64,000 nucleotides of DNA, from the NCBI RefSeq assembly GCF_014651695.1, contig NZ_BMXJ01000003.1, positions 709,046-773,045 of the forward strand. The letters run 5' to 3'. Below the pieces are notes generated by a model. The model ran no database searches and was not told where the DNA came from. It saw only the letters and a list, made by a program, of their open reading frames with translations. The stretch comes from Nocardiopsis terrae (GTDB taxonomy: Bacteria; Actinomycetota; Actinomycetes; Streptosporangiales; Streptosporangiaceae). Numbering within the stretch: the first letter of the stretch is position 1; each line of letters begins with the position of its first letter. Shown piece after piece: positions 50,421 through 57,976 of the stretch. The position numbers and the translations under genes are program-made.

Positions 50421-50691
50421 TCGGGTCCTTTCGGGGGGAGGGGGTCGTGTGCGGTGGCTGAGCCGGTTCCGGGGCGGCCCTCGGGGTCGGGCGGTCCCGT
50501 CCCGAAGTTCGGGGGCGGCGCGGGGCCCGGACGGGTGTGGGGGGCGGGGGCCGCAGACGGGGCACCCCTGCTGGAAGGGGGGCCTGTGGTCGCGAAGGGG
50601 TCCGTGTGGCGGTACCGGGGCCATGGGCGCCCTTCCCTGTCGGTCGCGGAGTCCGGTGGCGGCGGTCCGCCGGGGAGCGGCACCTTCGCCG
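50421..50691 (-). other. leader or N-terminal extension of the methyltransferase gene
   Basis: This 271-bp stretch between the annotated start and the Zur-controlled promoter is GC-rich and open in the methyltransferase frame. An ATG at 50624 with a strong GGAAGGG seven bases upstream would begin a Pro/Arg-rich segment with PPHGPLRDHR and QQGCPVCGP. It is either an extension, a separate leader peptide or an untranslated leader. Confidence 0.4.
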
Positions 50692-50720
50692 ACCATAGCG
50701 AAAACGATAATCGTTGTCAC
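50692..50720 (-). promoter_or_regulatory. promoter and Zur box 2 (biosynthetic operon)
   Basis: On the minus strand GTGACA (50720-50715), 17 bases, then TATGGT (50697-50692) form a promoter. The spacer is filled by GAAAACGATAATCGTTGTC (50700-50718), a 9-1-9 dyad with one mismatch that fits a Zur/Fur-type box. Transcription would start near 50685. Confidence 0.75.
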
Positions 50721-50862
50721 ACTCCGTCCACCGAAATCCACGCGCCCCACGGAATCTCGTTGCCCCCTCCCTGCGGGCGCCAACCCCCACGAGCGGGACA
50801 TCCATCACCCCACCGGACGAACCCCGCAACCGGGAGAGCGAGCCGCCCAGCCAAGGCGCAAT

Positions 50863-50884
50863 TGATAACCGTTTTCACTATAGT
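50863..50884 (+). promoter_or_regulatory. Zur box 3 and -10 element (exporter gene)
   Basis: TGATAACCGTTTTCA (50863-50877) is a Zur box with one mismatch between arms and shares ACCGTTTTCA with box 1. TATAGT at 50879-50884 is a good -10 directly behind it. Transcription would begin near 50891, about 33 bases before GTG 50924. Confidence 0.75.
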
Positions 50885-50923
50885 GGTGCACGCACACACA
50901 CCGAACCGAGATGAGTACTCTCC

Positions 50924-52183
50924 GTGTCAACGACGACGACGCCGAACATGACCGATCCGCTGAAGCGCCGCCGCAACCCGCTCCTGCGACCGGACTTCGT
51001 CCGCCTGTGGTGCGGAACCACCGCCTCGGGCCTGGCCACCTGGGCGATGCCGTTCATCCTGGGCCTCGCGGTCCTGCACGGTTCGCTGAGCGCGGTGGGA
51101 CTCGGCCTGGTCCTGGCCACCCGCACCGCCGGTTTCCTGGTCGCGGTCCCCCTCGGCGGGCTGCTCGCCGACCGCCACTCGCGCCGCTCGGTCGTCCTGT
51201 GGTCCGGCCTCGCCGCGGCCGCCGCCAGCCCCGTCCTCGCCGCGGGCCTGGGCACCTCCACCGCGCTGATGGCGGTGGCCGCCGCCGTGGTGGGCGTGGG
51301 CCAGGGAGCCTGTCGGCCCGCCTTCCAGGCGCTGACCGCCGAGGTCGTCGCCCCCGAGGACCGCCAGCAGGCCAACGCCGCCCTGACCTTCTCCGTGCGC
51401 GGGGTCACCTTCCTCGCCCCCGGACTGACCGCACTGCTGGCCACGGTCACCGGCCCCGGGACCCTGCTCCTGGTCACGGCCGCCCTGTGGCTGGCCGCGG
51501 CGCTCCTGCCCCGGGGCGGCGGGACCGCCCCCGCCGAACGCCCCGCCCGCTCGCCCTTCCACGTCGAGTTCGCGGAGGGCCTCACCGAGGCCCGGCGCCA
51601 CGCCTGGTTCCTCGCCGGTCTGGGCGCCCTGACCGTGGTCATCGCCCTGGGCTACTCCGCCACCAACGTCCTGCTCCCCCTCACCAGCCGCGAGCACTAC
51701 GGCACCGAGGCCGTGCTGGCCGGGGCCCTGACCGCCTACACCGGCGGCGCGCTGGCCGGCGCCCTGCTGGTCGCCCGGTGGAAACCACGGGCCCAGGGCT
51801 GGTGGGCCCTGTTCGGCCTGGGGCTGTACGCCCTCGCCCCGCTGAGCCTGGTGTTCCCCGTGGGCGCCGTCTGGGTGTTCGCCGCCTACGCGGTCGTGGG
51901 CCTGGGTGTGGAGCTGTTCAACGTCCCGTGGTTCACCGCCGCCCAGCGCGAGGTCGCCCCGGACAAACTGGCCCGGGTGTCCTCCCTGGACTTCCTGTTC
52001 GCCTACGGTTTCGCCCCGGTGGGCCTGGCCCTGATCGCCCCGGCCGCCCAGGCCTTCGGCGTCCAGAACGTGCTGCTGGCCTGCGCCGCCCTGTGCGTCC
52101 TGGCCCCGGCCCTGGCCGCCCTGGCACCCGGCGCCCGCGACTTCCGCACCCGCCGGGCCACGCCCGAACACCTGCGGGGCTGA
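50924..52183 (+). CDS. MFS exporter (EntS-like)
   Basis: A 419-residue transporter with twelve hydrophobic segments. LLADRHSRRSVVLWSG is the loop 2-3 motif of the major facilitator superfamily, and RPAFQALTAEVVAPEDRQQANAA is typical of the EntS/MdfA-like siderophore-exporter branch. GTG 50924 was taken as start; ATG 50948 is an alternative and neither has a clear ribosome-binding site. It stands alone behind Zur box 3 and opposite the biosynthetic operon, so it most probably exports the metallophore. Confidence 0.85.
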   Translation: MSTTTTPNMTDPLKRRRNPLLRPDFVRLWCGTTASGLATWAMPFILGLAVLHGSLSAVGLGLVLATRTAGFLVAVPLGGLLADRHSRRSVVLWSGLAAAAASPVLAAGLGTSTALMAVAAAVVGVGQGACRPAFQALTAEVVAPEDRQQANAALTFSVRGVTFLAPGLTALLATVTGPGTLLLVTAALWLAAALLPRGGGTAPAERPARSPFHVEFAEGLTEARRHAWFLAGLGALTVVIALGYSATNVLLPLTSREHYGTEAVLAGALTAYTGGALAGALLVARWKPRAQGWWALFGLGLYALAPLSLVFPVGAVWVFAAYAVVGLGVELFNVPWFTAAQREVAPDKLARVSSLDFLFAYGFAPVGLALIAPAAQAFGVQNVLLACAALCVLAPALAALAPGARDFRTRRATPEHLRG

Positions 52184-52326
52184 GGACCCGCCCGGACCCG
52201 GGACCCGCGGATCCGCCCCCGGGAACCTCCCCGAACCGTGCGGGGAGCCCCGAACTGCCGGGCGGATCCGCCCTCCCCCGGCGGGCCGTCTCCCCTGCCC
52301 GGCACGATCCACCGCAGGATGGGCGT

Positions 52327-52647
52327 ATGAGCATCACTGAAAGCACGGACCAGATCGCCGACGGCGCGGTCCAGGACGACGACGCGTACATGCCGGTGAG
52401 CCTGGTGGGAGGTCCGCGCGCCTACGCGGGCCTGGTCATGGAGGACGTGTACACGCGCTGGGAGATCCTCCGGGTGCCCTTCCACGAACTGGGCGCCGAC
52501 CTGCCCGAGCCGGGAGACCTCAGACCCTCGCCGCCCGTGGCCCAGTACCGCCCCCTCAGCCTGGAGGAACCCCAGGTGTGGCACTTCACCGGCTGGCATC
52601 CGACGAGTGCGGAACCGGGCCACGAAGGCCCGGCCGGGCCCCGGTGA
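52327..52647 (+). CDS. small acidic protein of unknown function
   Basis: A 106-residue soluble protein. The first 35 residues are acidic and Gln/Asp-rich, followed by DVYTRWEILRVPFHELGADLP and YRPLSLEEPQVWHFTGWHP. There is no recognised domain. The start at 52327 lacks a strong ribosome-binding site. Codon use (GC-rich third positions) supports a real gene. Whether it belongs to the MFS transcript 143 bp upstream cannot be told; no Zur-like site precedes it. Confidence 0.55.
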   Translation: MSITESTDQIADGAVQDDDAYMPVSLVGGPRAYAGLVMEDVYTRWEILRVPFHELGADLPEPGDLRPSPPVAQYRPLSLEEPQVWHFTGWHPTSAEPGHEGPAGPR

Positions 52648-52758
52648 CCGAATCGGCGGCCGATTCGGCGGCCGGGCAAAGCTTCGGTATCGGACCGTGA
52701 GCCGCGTGTGCCGACCGGCCCGGTCGGGCAGGTCGGCCGACGGAGAGGGAGGACGAGC

Positions 52759-53613
52759 ATGGACAGCACGCAACCGCCGGCCCAGAGCCAACCGCACCCG
52801 GGCCGGACCGAACCCATGGACCCCCAGCCCCGCGACGAGATGCGCGACTACGAGGGCCGGGGCCTGCTCAGGGGCAAACGCGCCCTGATCACCGGGGGCG
52901 ACTCCGGGATCGGCCGAGCCGTCGCGGTGGCCTTTGCCAAGGAGGGCGCCGACATCGTCTTCGGCTACCTCAGCGAGGACGCCGAGGCCCAGCACACCGT
53001 CGGCCTGGTCCAGGAGCAGGGCCGCCGGGCCGTGGGGGTCCGCGGCGACCTGGCCGACGAGTCCCACTGCTCGCACCTGGTGCGACGGGCCGTGGAGGAA
53101 CTCGGCGGGATCGACGTCCTGGTGGAGCACGCCGCCACCCAGCACCCGGTGGACGACTTCACGGACCTGACCACCGAGCAGCTGCGCCGCACCTTCGACG
53201 TCAACGTCATGGGGGTGTTCTGGACGGTGCGCGAGGCGCTCCCGCACATGTCCGAAGGGGGTTCGATCATCATCACCGGATCGATCAACGGCCTGCGCGG
53301 AAACGACTCGCTGATCGACTACGCCGCCAGCAAGTCGGCCGTGATGAACCTGTCCCTGTCCCTGTCGCAGGTCCTGAGGGACCAGGGCATCAGGGTGAAC
53401 TGCGTGGCCCCGGGACCGGTGTGGACACCGCTCATCCCGTCCACTCTCGGGGAAAGCGGCAGCGAGGGCTTCGGCAAACAGGCCCCCATGGGCCGGGCCG
53501 CCGACCCGGACGAGATCGCACCCTCCTACGTGTTCTTCGCCAGTGACCGGCTCTCGTCCTACTACACGGGCGAGACCCTCACCCCGACCGGGGGCGAGAT
53601 CCAGGGCAGCTGA
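52759..53613 (+). CDS. short-chain dehydrogenase/reductase (general-stress type)
   Basis: A 284-residue SDR with a 40-residue hydrophilic N-terminal arm, typical of YhdG/GspA39-like stress SDRs. It has TGGDSGIGRAVA (NAD(P) loop), EHAATQHPVDDF (NNAG equivalent), the catalytic Ser in ITGSINGLRG, YAASKSA (catalytic Tyr-Lys), and NCVAPGPVWTPL. GGAGAGGGAGG precedes ATG 52759. Substrate unknown. Location near ChaB-like and CBS genes fits a stress or sporulation context. Confidence 0.9.
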   Translation: MDSTQPPAQSQPHPGRTEPMDPQPRDEMRDYEGRGLLRGKRALITGGDSGIGRAVAVAFAKEGADIVFGYLSEDAEAQHTVGLVQEQGRRAVGVRGDLADESHCSHLVRRAVEELGGIDVLVEHAATQHPVDDFTDLTTEQLRRTFDVNVMGVFWTVREALPHMSEGGSIIITGSINGLRGNDSLIDYAASKSAVMNLSLSLSQVLRDQGIRVNCVAPGPVWTPLIPSTLGESGSEGFGKQAPMGRAADPDEIAPSYVFFASDRLSSYYTGETLTPTGGEIQGS

Positions 53614-53668
53614 GCCCGCGACGGGAGGGCGGTGCGAGCCGTCCTCCCGTTCGGGCCGCAGCTGCGGC

Positions 53669-53743
53669 GGGGCCCGTGGCCCCGGGGCCCGTGGCGGCGG
53701 GGCCCGTGGCGCCGGGGCCCGTGGCGCCGGGGCCCGTGGCGCC
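53669..53743. repeat. five tandem 15-bp repeats
   Basis: GGGGCCCGTGGCGCC is repeated at 53669, 53684, 53699, 53714 and 53729, with changes only in the last three bases of the first two copies, followed by a partial copy at 53744. The array lies between the convergent SDR and ChaB-type genes. It is not in a supported gene. Confidence 0.85.
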
Positions 53744-53792
53744 GGGGCCTTCCCGGCCCCGGACCGCGTTGTTCAGCCGGATTCGGCGAGGT

Positions 53793-54209
53793 TCAGCGGG
53801 AGCGACCGGAACCGGAGGTCCTGCGGTTGCTCTCCTTGCGCAGCGCCTCCACCAACTCGTCCTTGCGCATCCGGGAACGCCCGGGGATGTCCAGCTGACG
53901 GGCCCGCTGGTAGAGGTGTTCCTTGGTGGCCTTGGCGTCGACACCCCCGGCCGTGGGCCTGTCGCGGCCGGGCCGCCGGCCGGCCCGCGGGTTCTCGGCC
54001 TGCTCGTCCGAAGGACCCTTGGACTCCTTCGGCTCCCAGCGGTCGCCGACCTTCTCGAACTTGCGCTTGACCGCCGCGAAGGCGACCCGGTGGGCGCGTT
54101 CGCCCTCGCCGTACTCCTCGACGGCGCTGTCGTGCGCCTCGATCCAGGTGCGCTGCGCCTTCTCGGGCGACCGGCGCAGGGTGTCCGGGAGTTCGTCCGT
54201 TCCGGGCAC
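53793..54209 (-). CDS. ChaB-family protein with C-terminal Rho-N domain
   Basis: A 138-residue protein. Residues 1-60 are ChaB-like: ELPDTLRRSPEKAQRTW, AHDSAVEEYGEGERAHRVA, KFEKVGDRWEPKE. A charged linker precedes a C-terminal Rho-N/SAP-like motif (TKEHLYQRARQLDIPGRS, MRKDELVEALR) likely to bind nucleic acid. GTG 54209 was chosen because the family usually begins just before ELP and GGAGG lies eight bases upstream. ChaB was named for cation transport regulation, but its role in actinomycetes is unproven; a stress or nucleoid role is plausible. Confidence 0.85.
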   Translation of the reverse strand: MPGTDELPDTLRRSPEKAQRTWIEAHDSAVEEYGEGERAHRVAFAAVKRKFEKVGDRWEPKESKGPSDEQAENPRAGRRPGRDRPTAGGVDAKATKEHLYQRARQLDIPGRSRMRKDELVEALRKESNRRTSGSGRSR

Positions 54210-54369
54210 CGCCCTCACCTCCAAACCACGGGCCGCGGAGCGCGGCCCTCGACGAGTTGGTCCGCGGGCCCCTCGGGTGAGAGGACCCGCTACGGGCCGG
54301 ACCCCGGTCCGGCCCCCGTACCGGGCGGGCACCCCGGCCCGGGGCTCCCGGTCAAGTGTCGGGCTCGGC

Positions 54370-54789
54370 TCAGGTGTTGGGCTCGGCCGCGCTCACGTCG
54401 GCGAGCGCCGAGTCGGAGTCCACCGCCCGGGCCAGGTCACCCATGGTGACCACGCCCACGACCTCGTCCCCCTCGACGACGGGCAGACGGCGTACGGTCG
54501 CCGAGCGCATGGCGTGGACGGCGTCCCCGACACTGCTCTGGCGCGGCACCGTCACCAGCTCGCTACTGCACACGTCCTGGGCACGGACCCGGTCCGGATC
54601 GCCTCCGGCGGCCAGACAGCGCACCACGATGTCGCGGTCGGTGACGATGCCGCGCAGATGTCCTGACTCGGTGACCACGACGTCGCCCACGTTCTCGTCG
54701 CGCATGATCTGGGCGATCTCACGCAGATGCGTGTCCGGGGTGACGCTACGCACGATCGGGCTCATCACTTCGGCAACACTGTCCACCAT
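54370..54789 (-). CDS. tandem CBS-domain protein
   Basis: A 139-residue protein made of two CBS motifs: MSPIVRSVTPDTHLREIAQIM with GIVTDRDIVVR, and SSELVTVPRQSSVGDAVHAM with VVGVVTMGDLARAV. Stand-alone CBS pairs bind adenine nucleotides such as AMP, ATP or NADH and act as energy sensors; such small proteins are common in actinomycetes. No partner enzyme is fused or adjacent. Confidence 0.9.
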   Translation of the reverse strand: MVDSVAEVMSPIVRSVTPDTHLREIAQIMRDENVGDVVVTESGHLRGIVTDRDIVVRCLAAGGDPDRVRAQDVCSSELVTVPRQSSVGDAVHAMRSATVRRLPVVEGDEVVGVVTMGDLARAVDSDSALADVSAAEPNT

Positions 54790-54960
54790 GACTGACTCCC
54801 TTCACGTCTGTTGTTCCTGTTCAGGGCCCTGACCGGAGAAGAGCGGACCGAAACATCACCGGGACACGTTCTCGCCGGGTTCCGCGGGCCAGGAGCGCTG
54901 GGCAGGATCCGACCGGGCCGCGGAAGTCGCGGGCAGGGGGCGCAAGAGGCAGCTCAGAAC

Positions 54961-55026
54961 CGCGGTGATCTTGCTACCAGGGGCGATTTCGGCGCCGAAG
55001 TTGCCCCTGGTAGCAAGATCACCGCG
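54961..55026. repeat. 66-nt near-perfect hairpin
   Basis: Bases 54961-54993 and 54994-55026 are inverted copies of each other. The outer 24 pairs are perfect, the inner TTCGGC-GCCGAA is perfect, and the only two mismatches are G-T pairs that would be G-U wobbles in RNA. It lies 27 bases past the carboxylesterase stop and upstream of the CBS gene. It has no T-run. Confidence 0.8.
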
Positions 55027-55053
55027 AAAGGGGGGCGGGGGCGGGGCCGGGGC

Positions 55054-56445
55054 TCACGCCCGGATCCTGCCGGGGAACGCCGCGCGGTCGGTTGAGGAAC
55101 GGTGCACGGTCAGGCTGCCGGAGGCGGCCGCGGCCGCCTCCGCCGACACCGTGCCGGTGCGGGCGAAGTCGGCCCACAGCCTGCGCACCGCCCGGCCGCG
55201 CCGGTCGAGCTCCGCCCAGCCGGTCCGGCCGACCAGCCTGGCGTTCTCCCAGGACCTCCGGGTGCCGAGCAGCAGGGGGACGTCGACGATGTGCGCGGCA
55301 CCGAAGGGACTGCCCCGCGGACGCCAGGTGAGCGTGTAGCGGATGGCCCTGCCCCCTGCGCGGCGGTGCCGGCGGGCGAACCGCCTGGCCGGGACCGTGT
55401 AGATGAGGTCCGTGGTGGCCCGGACCAGCAGGCGGCGCAGGGCCGCGCCCACGAGGGGCAGTCCGCTCAGCCTTCGGACCGGGGGGAGGAAGTCGGCGAA
55501 GAGCCCGGTCTCCTCGCTGGTCGCGCCGATGAGCACGTCGATCCCGGGCGCCGCCGCGCGCCAGGCCCGGTCCCGAAGGGTCTCCGGGGGCAGCGGCGCG
55601 TGCCCGTACTGGGTACCGAACGGCATGGCGCTGCGCAGACCGAAGCGCCTGGCGACCCGGACCGCCTCCGTCTCCAGGGCGACCAGGGCGGCGGCCGGGG
55701 TCCCGGGCGCGGGAGTGCCCACCGCCTCGGACATCGCCTCGGACATGCGGGCGCGGCCGGAGAGCAGGCCCAGCGGCGCGCTCTGGACGACGGCACGCCG
55801 GAAGAGGCCCTCGGCTCCCCGGCTGATCATCAGGTGGGCGACGGCGTCGCCGCCCGCGGACTGGCCGAAGAGGGTGACCAGGTCGGGGTCCCCGCCGAAC
55901 GCCGCGATGTTGGCGCGCACCCAGCGCAGCGCCTCGATCTGGTCGAGCAGGCCGAGGTTTGCGGGCGCGGTGTCACCGATACGGAGGTAGCCGAGCACCC
56001 CGAGGCGGTAGGTGAGGGCCACGACGATGACGCGCTGCTCGGTGACGAGTCTCGTGGGGTCGAAGATCTCCAGGTCGCCCGCGCCCGTGACGTAGGAGCC
56101 GCCGTGGATCCACACCATGACGGGGAGGCGTTCGTCCGGGTCCCGGTCGGCGGGGAAGGTGACCGAGAGCCGCTGGCAGTGTTCGTCGTGGCGGCCGACC
56201 GAGATGCCCTCGATGGCCCCCGACACCACCTGGGAGGACAGCTGGGGCGCGGCGGGCGCGGGCCGGGTGGCGTGGAAGGGTTCGGCGAACTCCGGTTCCG
56301 GCCGGGGCGGCGCGAACCGTTCGGCCCGTGCGTAGGGGATCCCCAGGGCGCGGACGACCCCGTCCCGGACCTTCCCGATGACGGGACCGGCGGGGGCGTC
56401 GACACGGTGGAGCCCGTCCCGGGAGACGGCGTTCGGTTCGGTCAT
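55054..56445 (-). CDS. type-B carboxylesterase/lipase
   Basis: A 463-residue alpha/beta hydrolase of the carboxylesterase type B family. It has the oxyanion hole VWIHGGSYVTG, the nucleophile elbow FGQSAGGDAV, a Glu/Asp region in IGATSEETGLF, and the likely catalytic His in GAAHIVDVPLL. There is no signal peptide, so it is probably cytoplasmic. GGAAG precedes ATG 56445. It is slightly shorter than the usual 490-550 residues. Substrate unknown. It is divergent from the StyA-like gene across 280 bp that hold no other gene. Confidence 0.9.
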   Translation of the reverse strand: MTEPNAVSRDGLHRVDAPAGPVIGKVRDGVVRALGIPYARAERFAPPRPEPEFAEPFHATRPAPAAPQLSSQVVSGAIEGISVGRHDEHCQRLSVTFPADRDPDERLPVMVWIHGGSYVTGAGDLEIFDPTRLVTEQRVIVVALTYRLGVLGYLRIGDTAPANLGLLDQIEALRWVRANIAAFGGDPDLVTLFGQSAGGDAVAHLMISRGAEGLFRRAVVQSAPLGLLSGRARMSEAMSEAVGTPAPGTPAAALVALETEAVRVARRFGLRSAMPFGTQYGHAPLPPETLRDRAWRAAAPGIDVLIGATSEETGLFADFLPPVRRLSGLPLVGAALRRLLVRATTDLIYTVPARRFARRHRRAGGRAIRYTLTWRPRGSPFGAAHIVDVPLLLGTRRSWENARLVGRTGWAELDRRGRAVRRLWADFARTGTVSAEAAAAASGSLTVHRSSTDRAAFPGRIRA

Positions 56446-56725
56446 GGTTCTTCCGTTCCTTACCGGCTCGGGACGTGCGCGGGGCTTCCCGGGACGAGAC
56501 GCGGGGCCCTTCGGGACGAGGGTAGTCCACCGGACGCGCGAGGGCCCGGCAGATCGGAACGGCCGGCCCCGTGTCCGCCTCGGGGACCGGACACGGGAGC
56601 ACCGCGCACCCTAGGATCACTCCTGTGCGTGTACGGGCCGAACGTACCTCCTCTCGTTCCCCCAGGAGCGGAGCCCGCACGGCCTGTTTGCCGCCCCCCG
56701 CAAACACACGAGCCACAGGAGCAGC

Positions 56726-57976
56726 GTGAGCAAGAGGATCGGCATCATCGGAGCCGGGACCGCGGGCCTCCACCTGGGTCTGTACCTGCGCCGCCACGGG
56801 GTCGAAGCCACGGTCTTCACCGACCGGACACCACAGGAGCAGCGCGGTTCGCGCATCCTGAACACCGTGTCCCACCATGCCGTCACCGTCGAGCGCGAAC
56901 GCGGGCTGGACGTGGACCACTGGCCGGCCGAGGAGTACGGCTACACCCAGCACCAGTACCGGGTCGGCCCCGAACCCCTGCGGTTCGAGGGCGACCTGCA
57001 CGCCCCCAGCCGTTCGGTGGACTACCGGATCTACCTGCCCCGGCTGATGGAGGACTTCGCCGAGCGCGGCGGGGAGTTCGAGTTCGGGCGCCTGTCCCCC
57101 GACGACCTGCCCGCCCTGGCCGCCCGCTTCGACCTGCTGGTCGTGTGCACGGGCCGGGGACCCTTCGCCGAGATGTTCGCGCGGGACCCGGAACCGTCCC
57201 CGTTCACCTCCCCGCGACGGGCCCTGTGCGCCGGGATCTTCACCGGGGTCGCCCAGCAGCCCACCCGCGCGGTGACCTTCCACATCTCCCCCGGAGCGGG
57301 CGAGATGATCGAGATCCCCACCTGGACCGAGGGCGGCCTGGCCACCGCGATGGTGATCGAGAACCACTTCGGTTCGCCGTTGGAGGCGCTGGCCGCCACC
57401 CCCTACGCGGACGACCCCGGGGCCTACGTCCGGCTGATGCTCGACCTGTACCGGGAGCACTACCCGGGATGCTTCGAGCGCATCGACGTGAACGGGTTCG
57501 ACCTGGCCAACGGCCCGAAGGACATCATCCAGGGCGGGGTGACCCCGGTGGTGCGCCGGTCGCACACCGTCCTCGACGACGGCACCGTGGCGATCGCGCT
57601 CGGCGACGCCCACTCCACGGTGGACCCGATCGTGGGCCAGGGCGCCAACATGGCGTCCTACGCCGCGTGGATCCTGGGCGAGGAGATCGTGGCGCGGGAG
57701 GTGTACGACGAGAGGTTCGTCGAGCACGTCGACCGGCGGCGCGGTGACCGGGTGCTCTCGGCCAGCCGGTGGAGCAACTTCATGCTGGAGAACCTGACCG
57801 CGCCCACGCCGCAGTTCCAGGAGTTCCTGGGCGCCCTGGGCAGGGGCGGGTCGCTGGCCGACGAGTTCACGGACGGCTTCAACCATCCCGAGCGCCTCTG
57901 GGACGCCCTCGCCACCCCGGAGCGGACGAGGGCGTGGCTGGCCCGCCACTCCGGGGACGGGTCAGGAACCGACTAA
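56726..57976 (+). CDS. StyA-like FAD-dependent monooxygenase
   Basis: A 416-residue group E flavoprotein monooxygenase (styrene/indole monooxygenase type). It has IGIIGAGTAGLHLGLYLRRHG, LNTVSHHAVT, VDYRIYLPRLME and ALGDAHSTVDPIVGQGANMA. These enzymes epoxidise styrene or indole using FADH2 from a separate StyB reductase; no such flavin reductase gene is within the window. GTG 56726 has AGGAG just upstream. Its stop overlaps that of the convergent EamA gene by four bases. Confidence 0.85.
   Translation: MSKRIGIIGAGTAGLHLGLYLRRHGVEATVFTDRTPQEQRGSRILNTVSHHAVTVERERGLDVDHWPAEEYGYTQHQYRVGPEPLRFEGDLHAPSRSVDYRIYLPRLMEDFAERGGEFEFGRLSPDDLPALAARFDLLVVCTGRGPFAEMFARDPEPSPFTSPRRALCAGIFTGVAQQPTRAVTFHISPGAGEMIEIPTWTEGGLATAMVIENHFGSPLEALAATPYADDPGAYVRLMLDLYREHYPGCFERIDVNGFDLANGPKDIIQGGVTPVVRRSHTVLDDGTVAIALGDAHSTVDPIVGQGANMASYAAWILGEEIVAREVYDERFVEHVDRRRGDRVLSASRWSNFMLENLTAPTPQFQEFLGALGRGGSLADEFTDGFNHPERLWDALATPERTRAWLARHSGDGSGTD

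Noticed and set aside
53669..53743. Pentapeptide-like Gly-Ala-Thr-Gly-Pro repeats if the 15-bp array is translated on the minus strand.
   Set aside because: The frame has no start or ribosome-binding site and lies beyond the end of the ChaB-type gene; treated as a DNA repeat.
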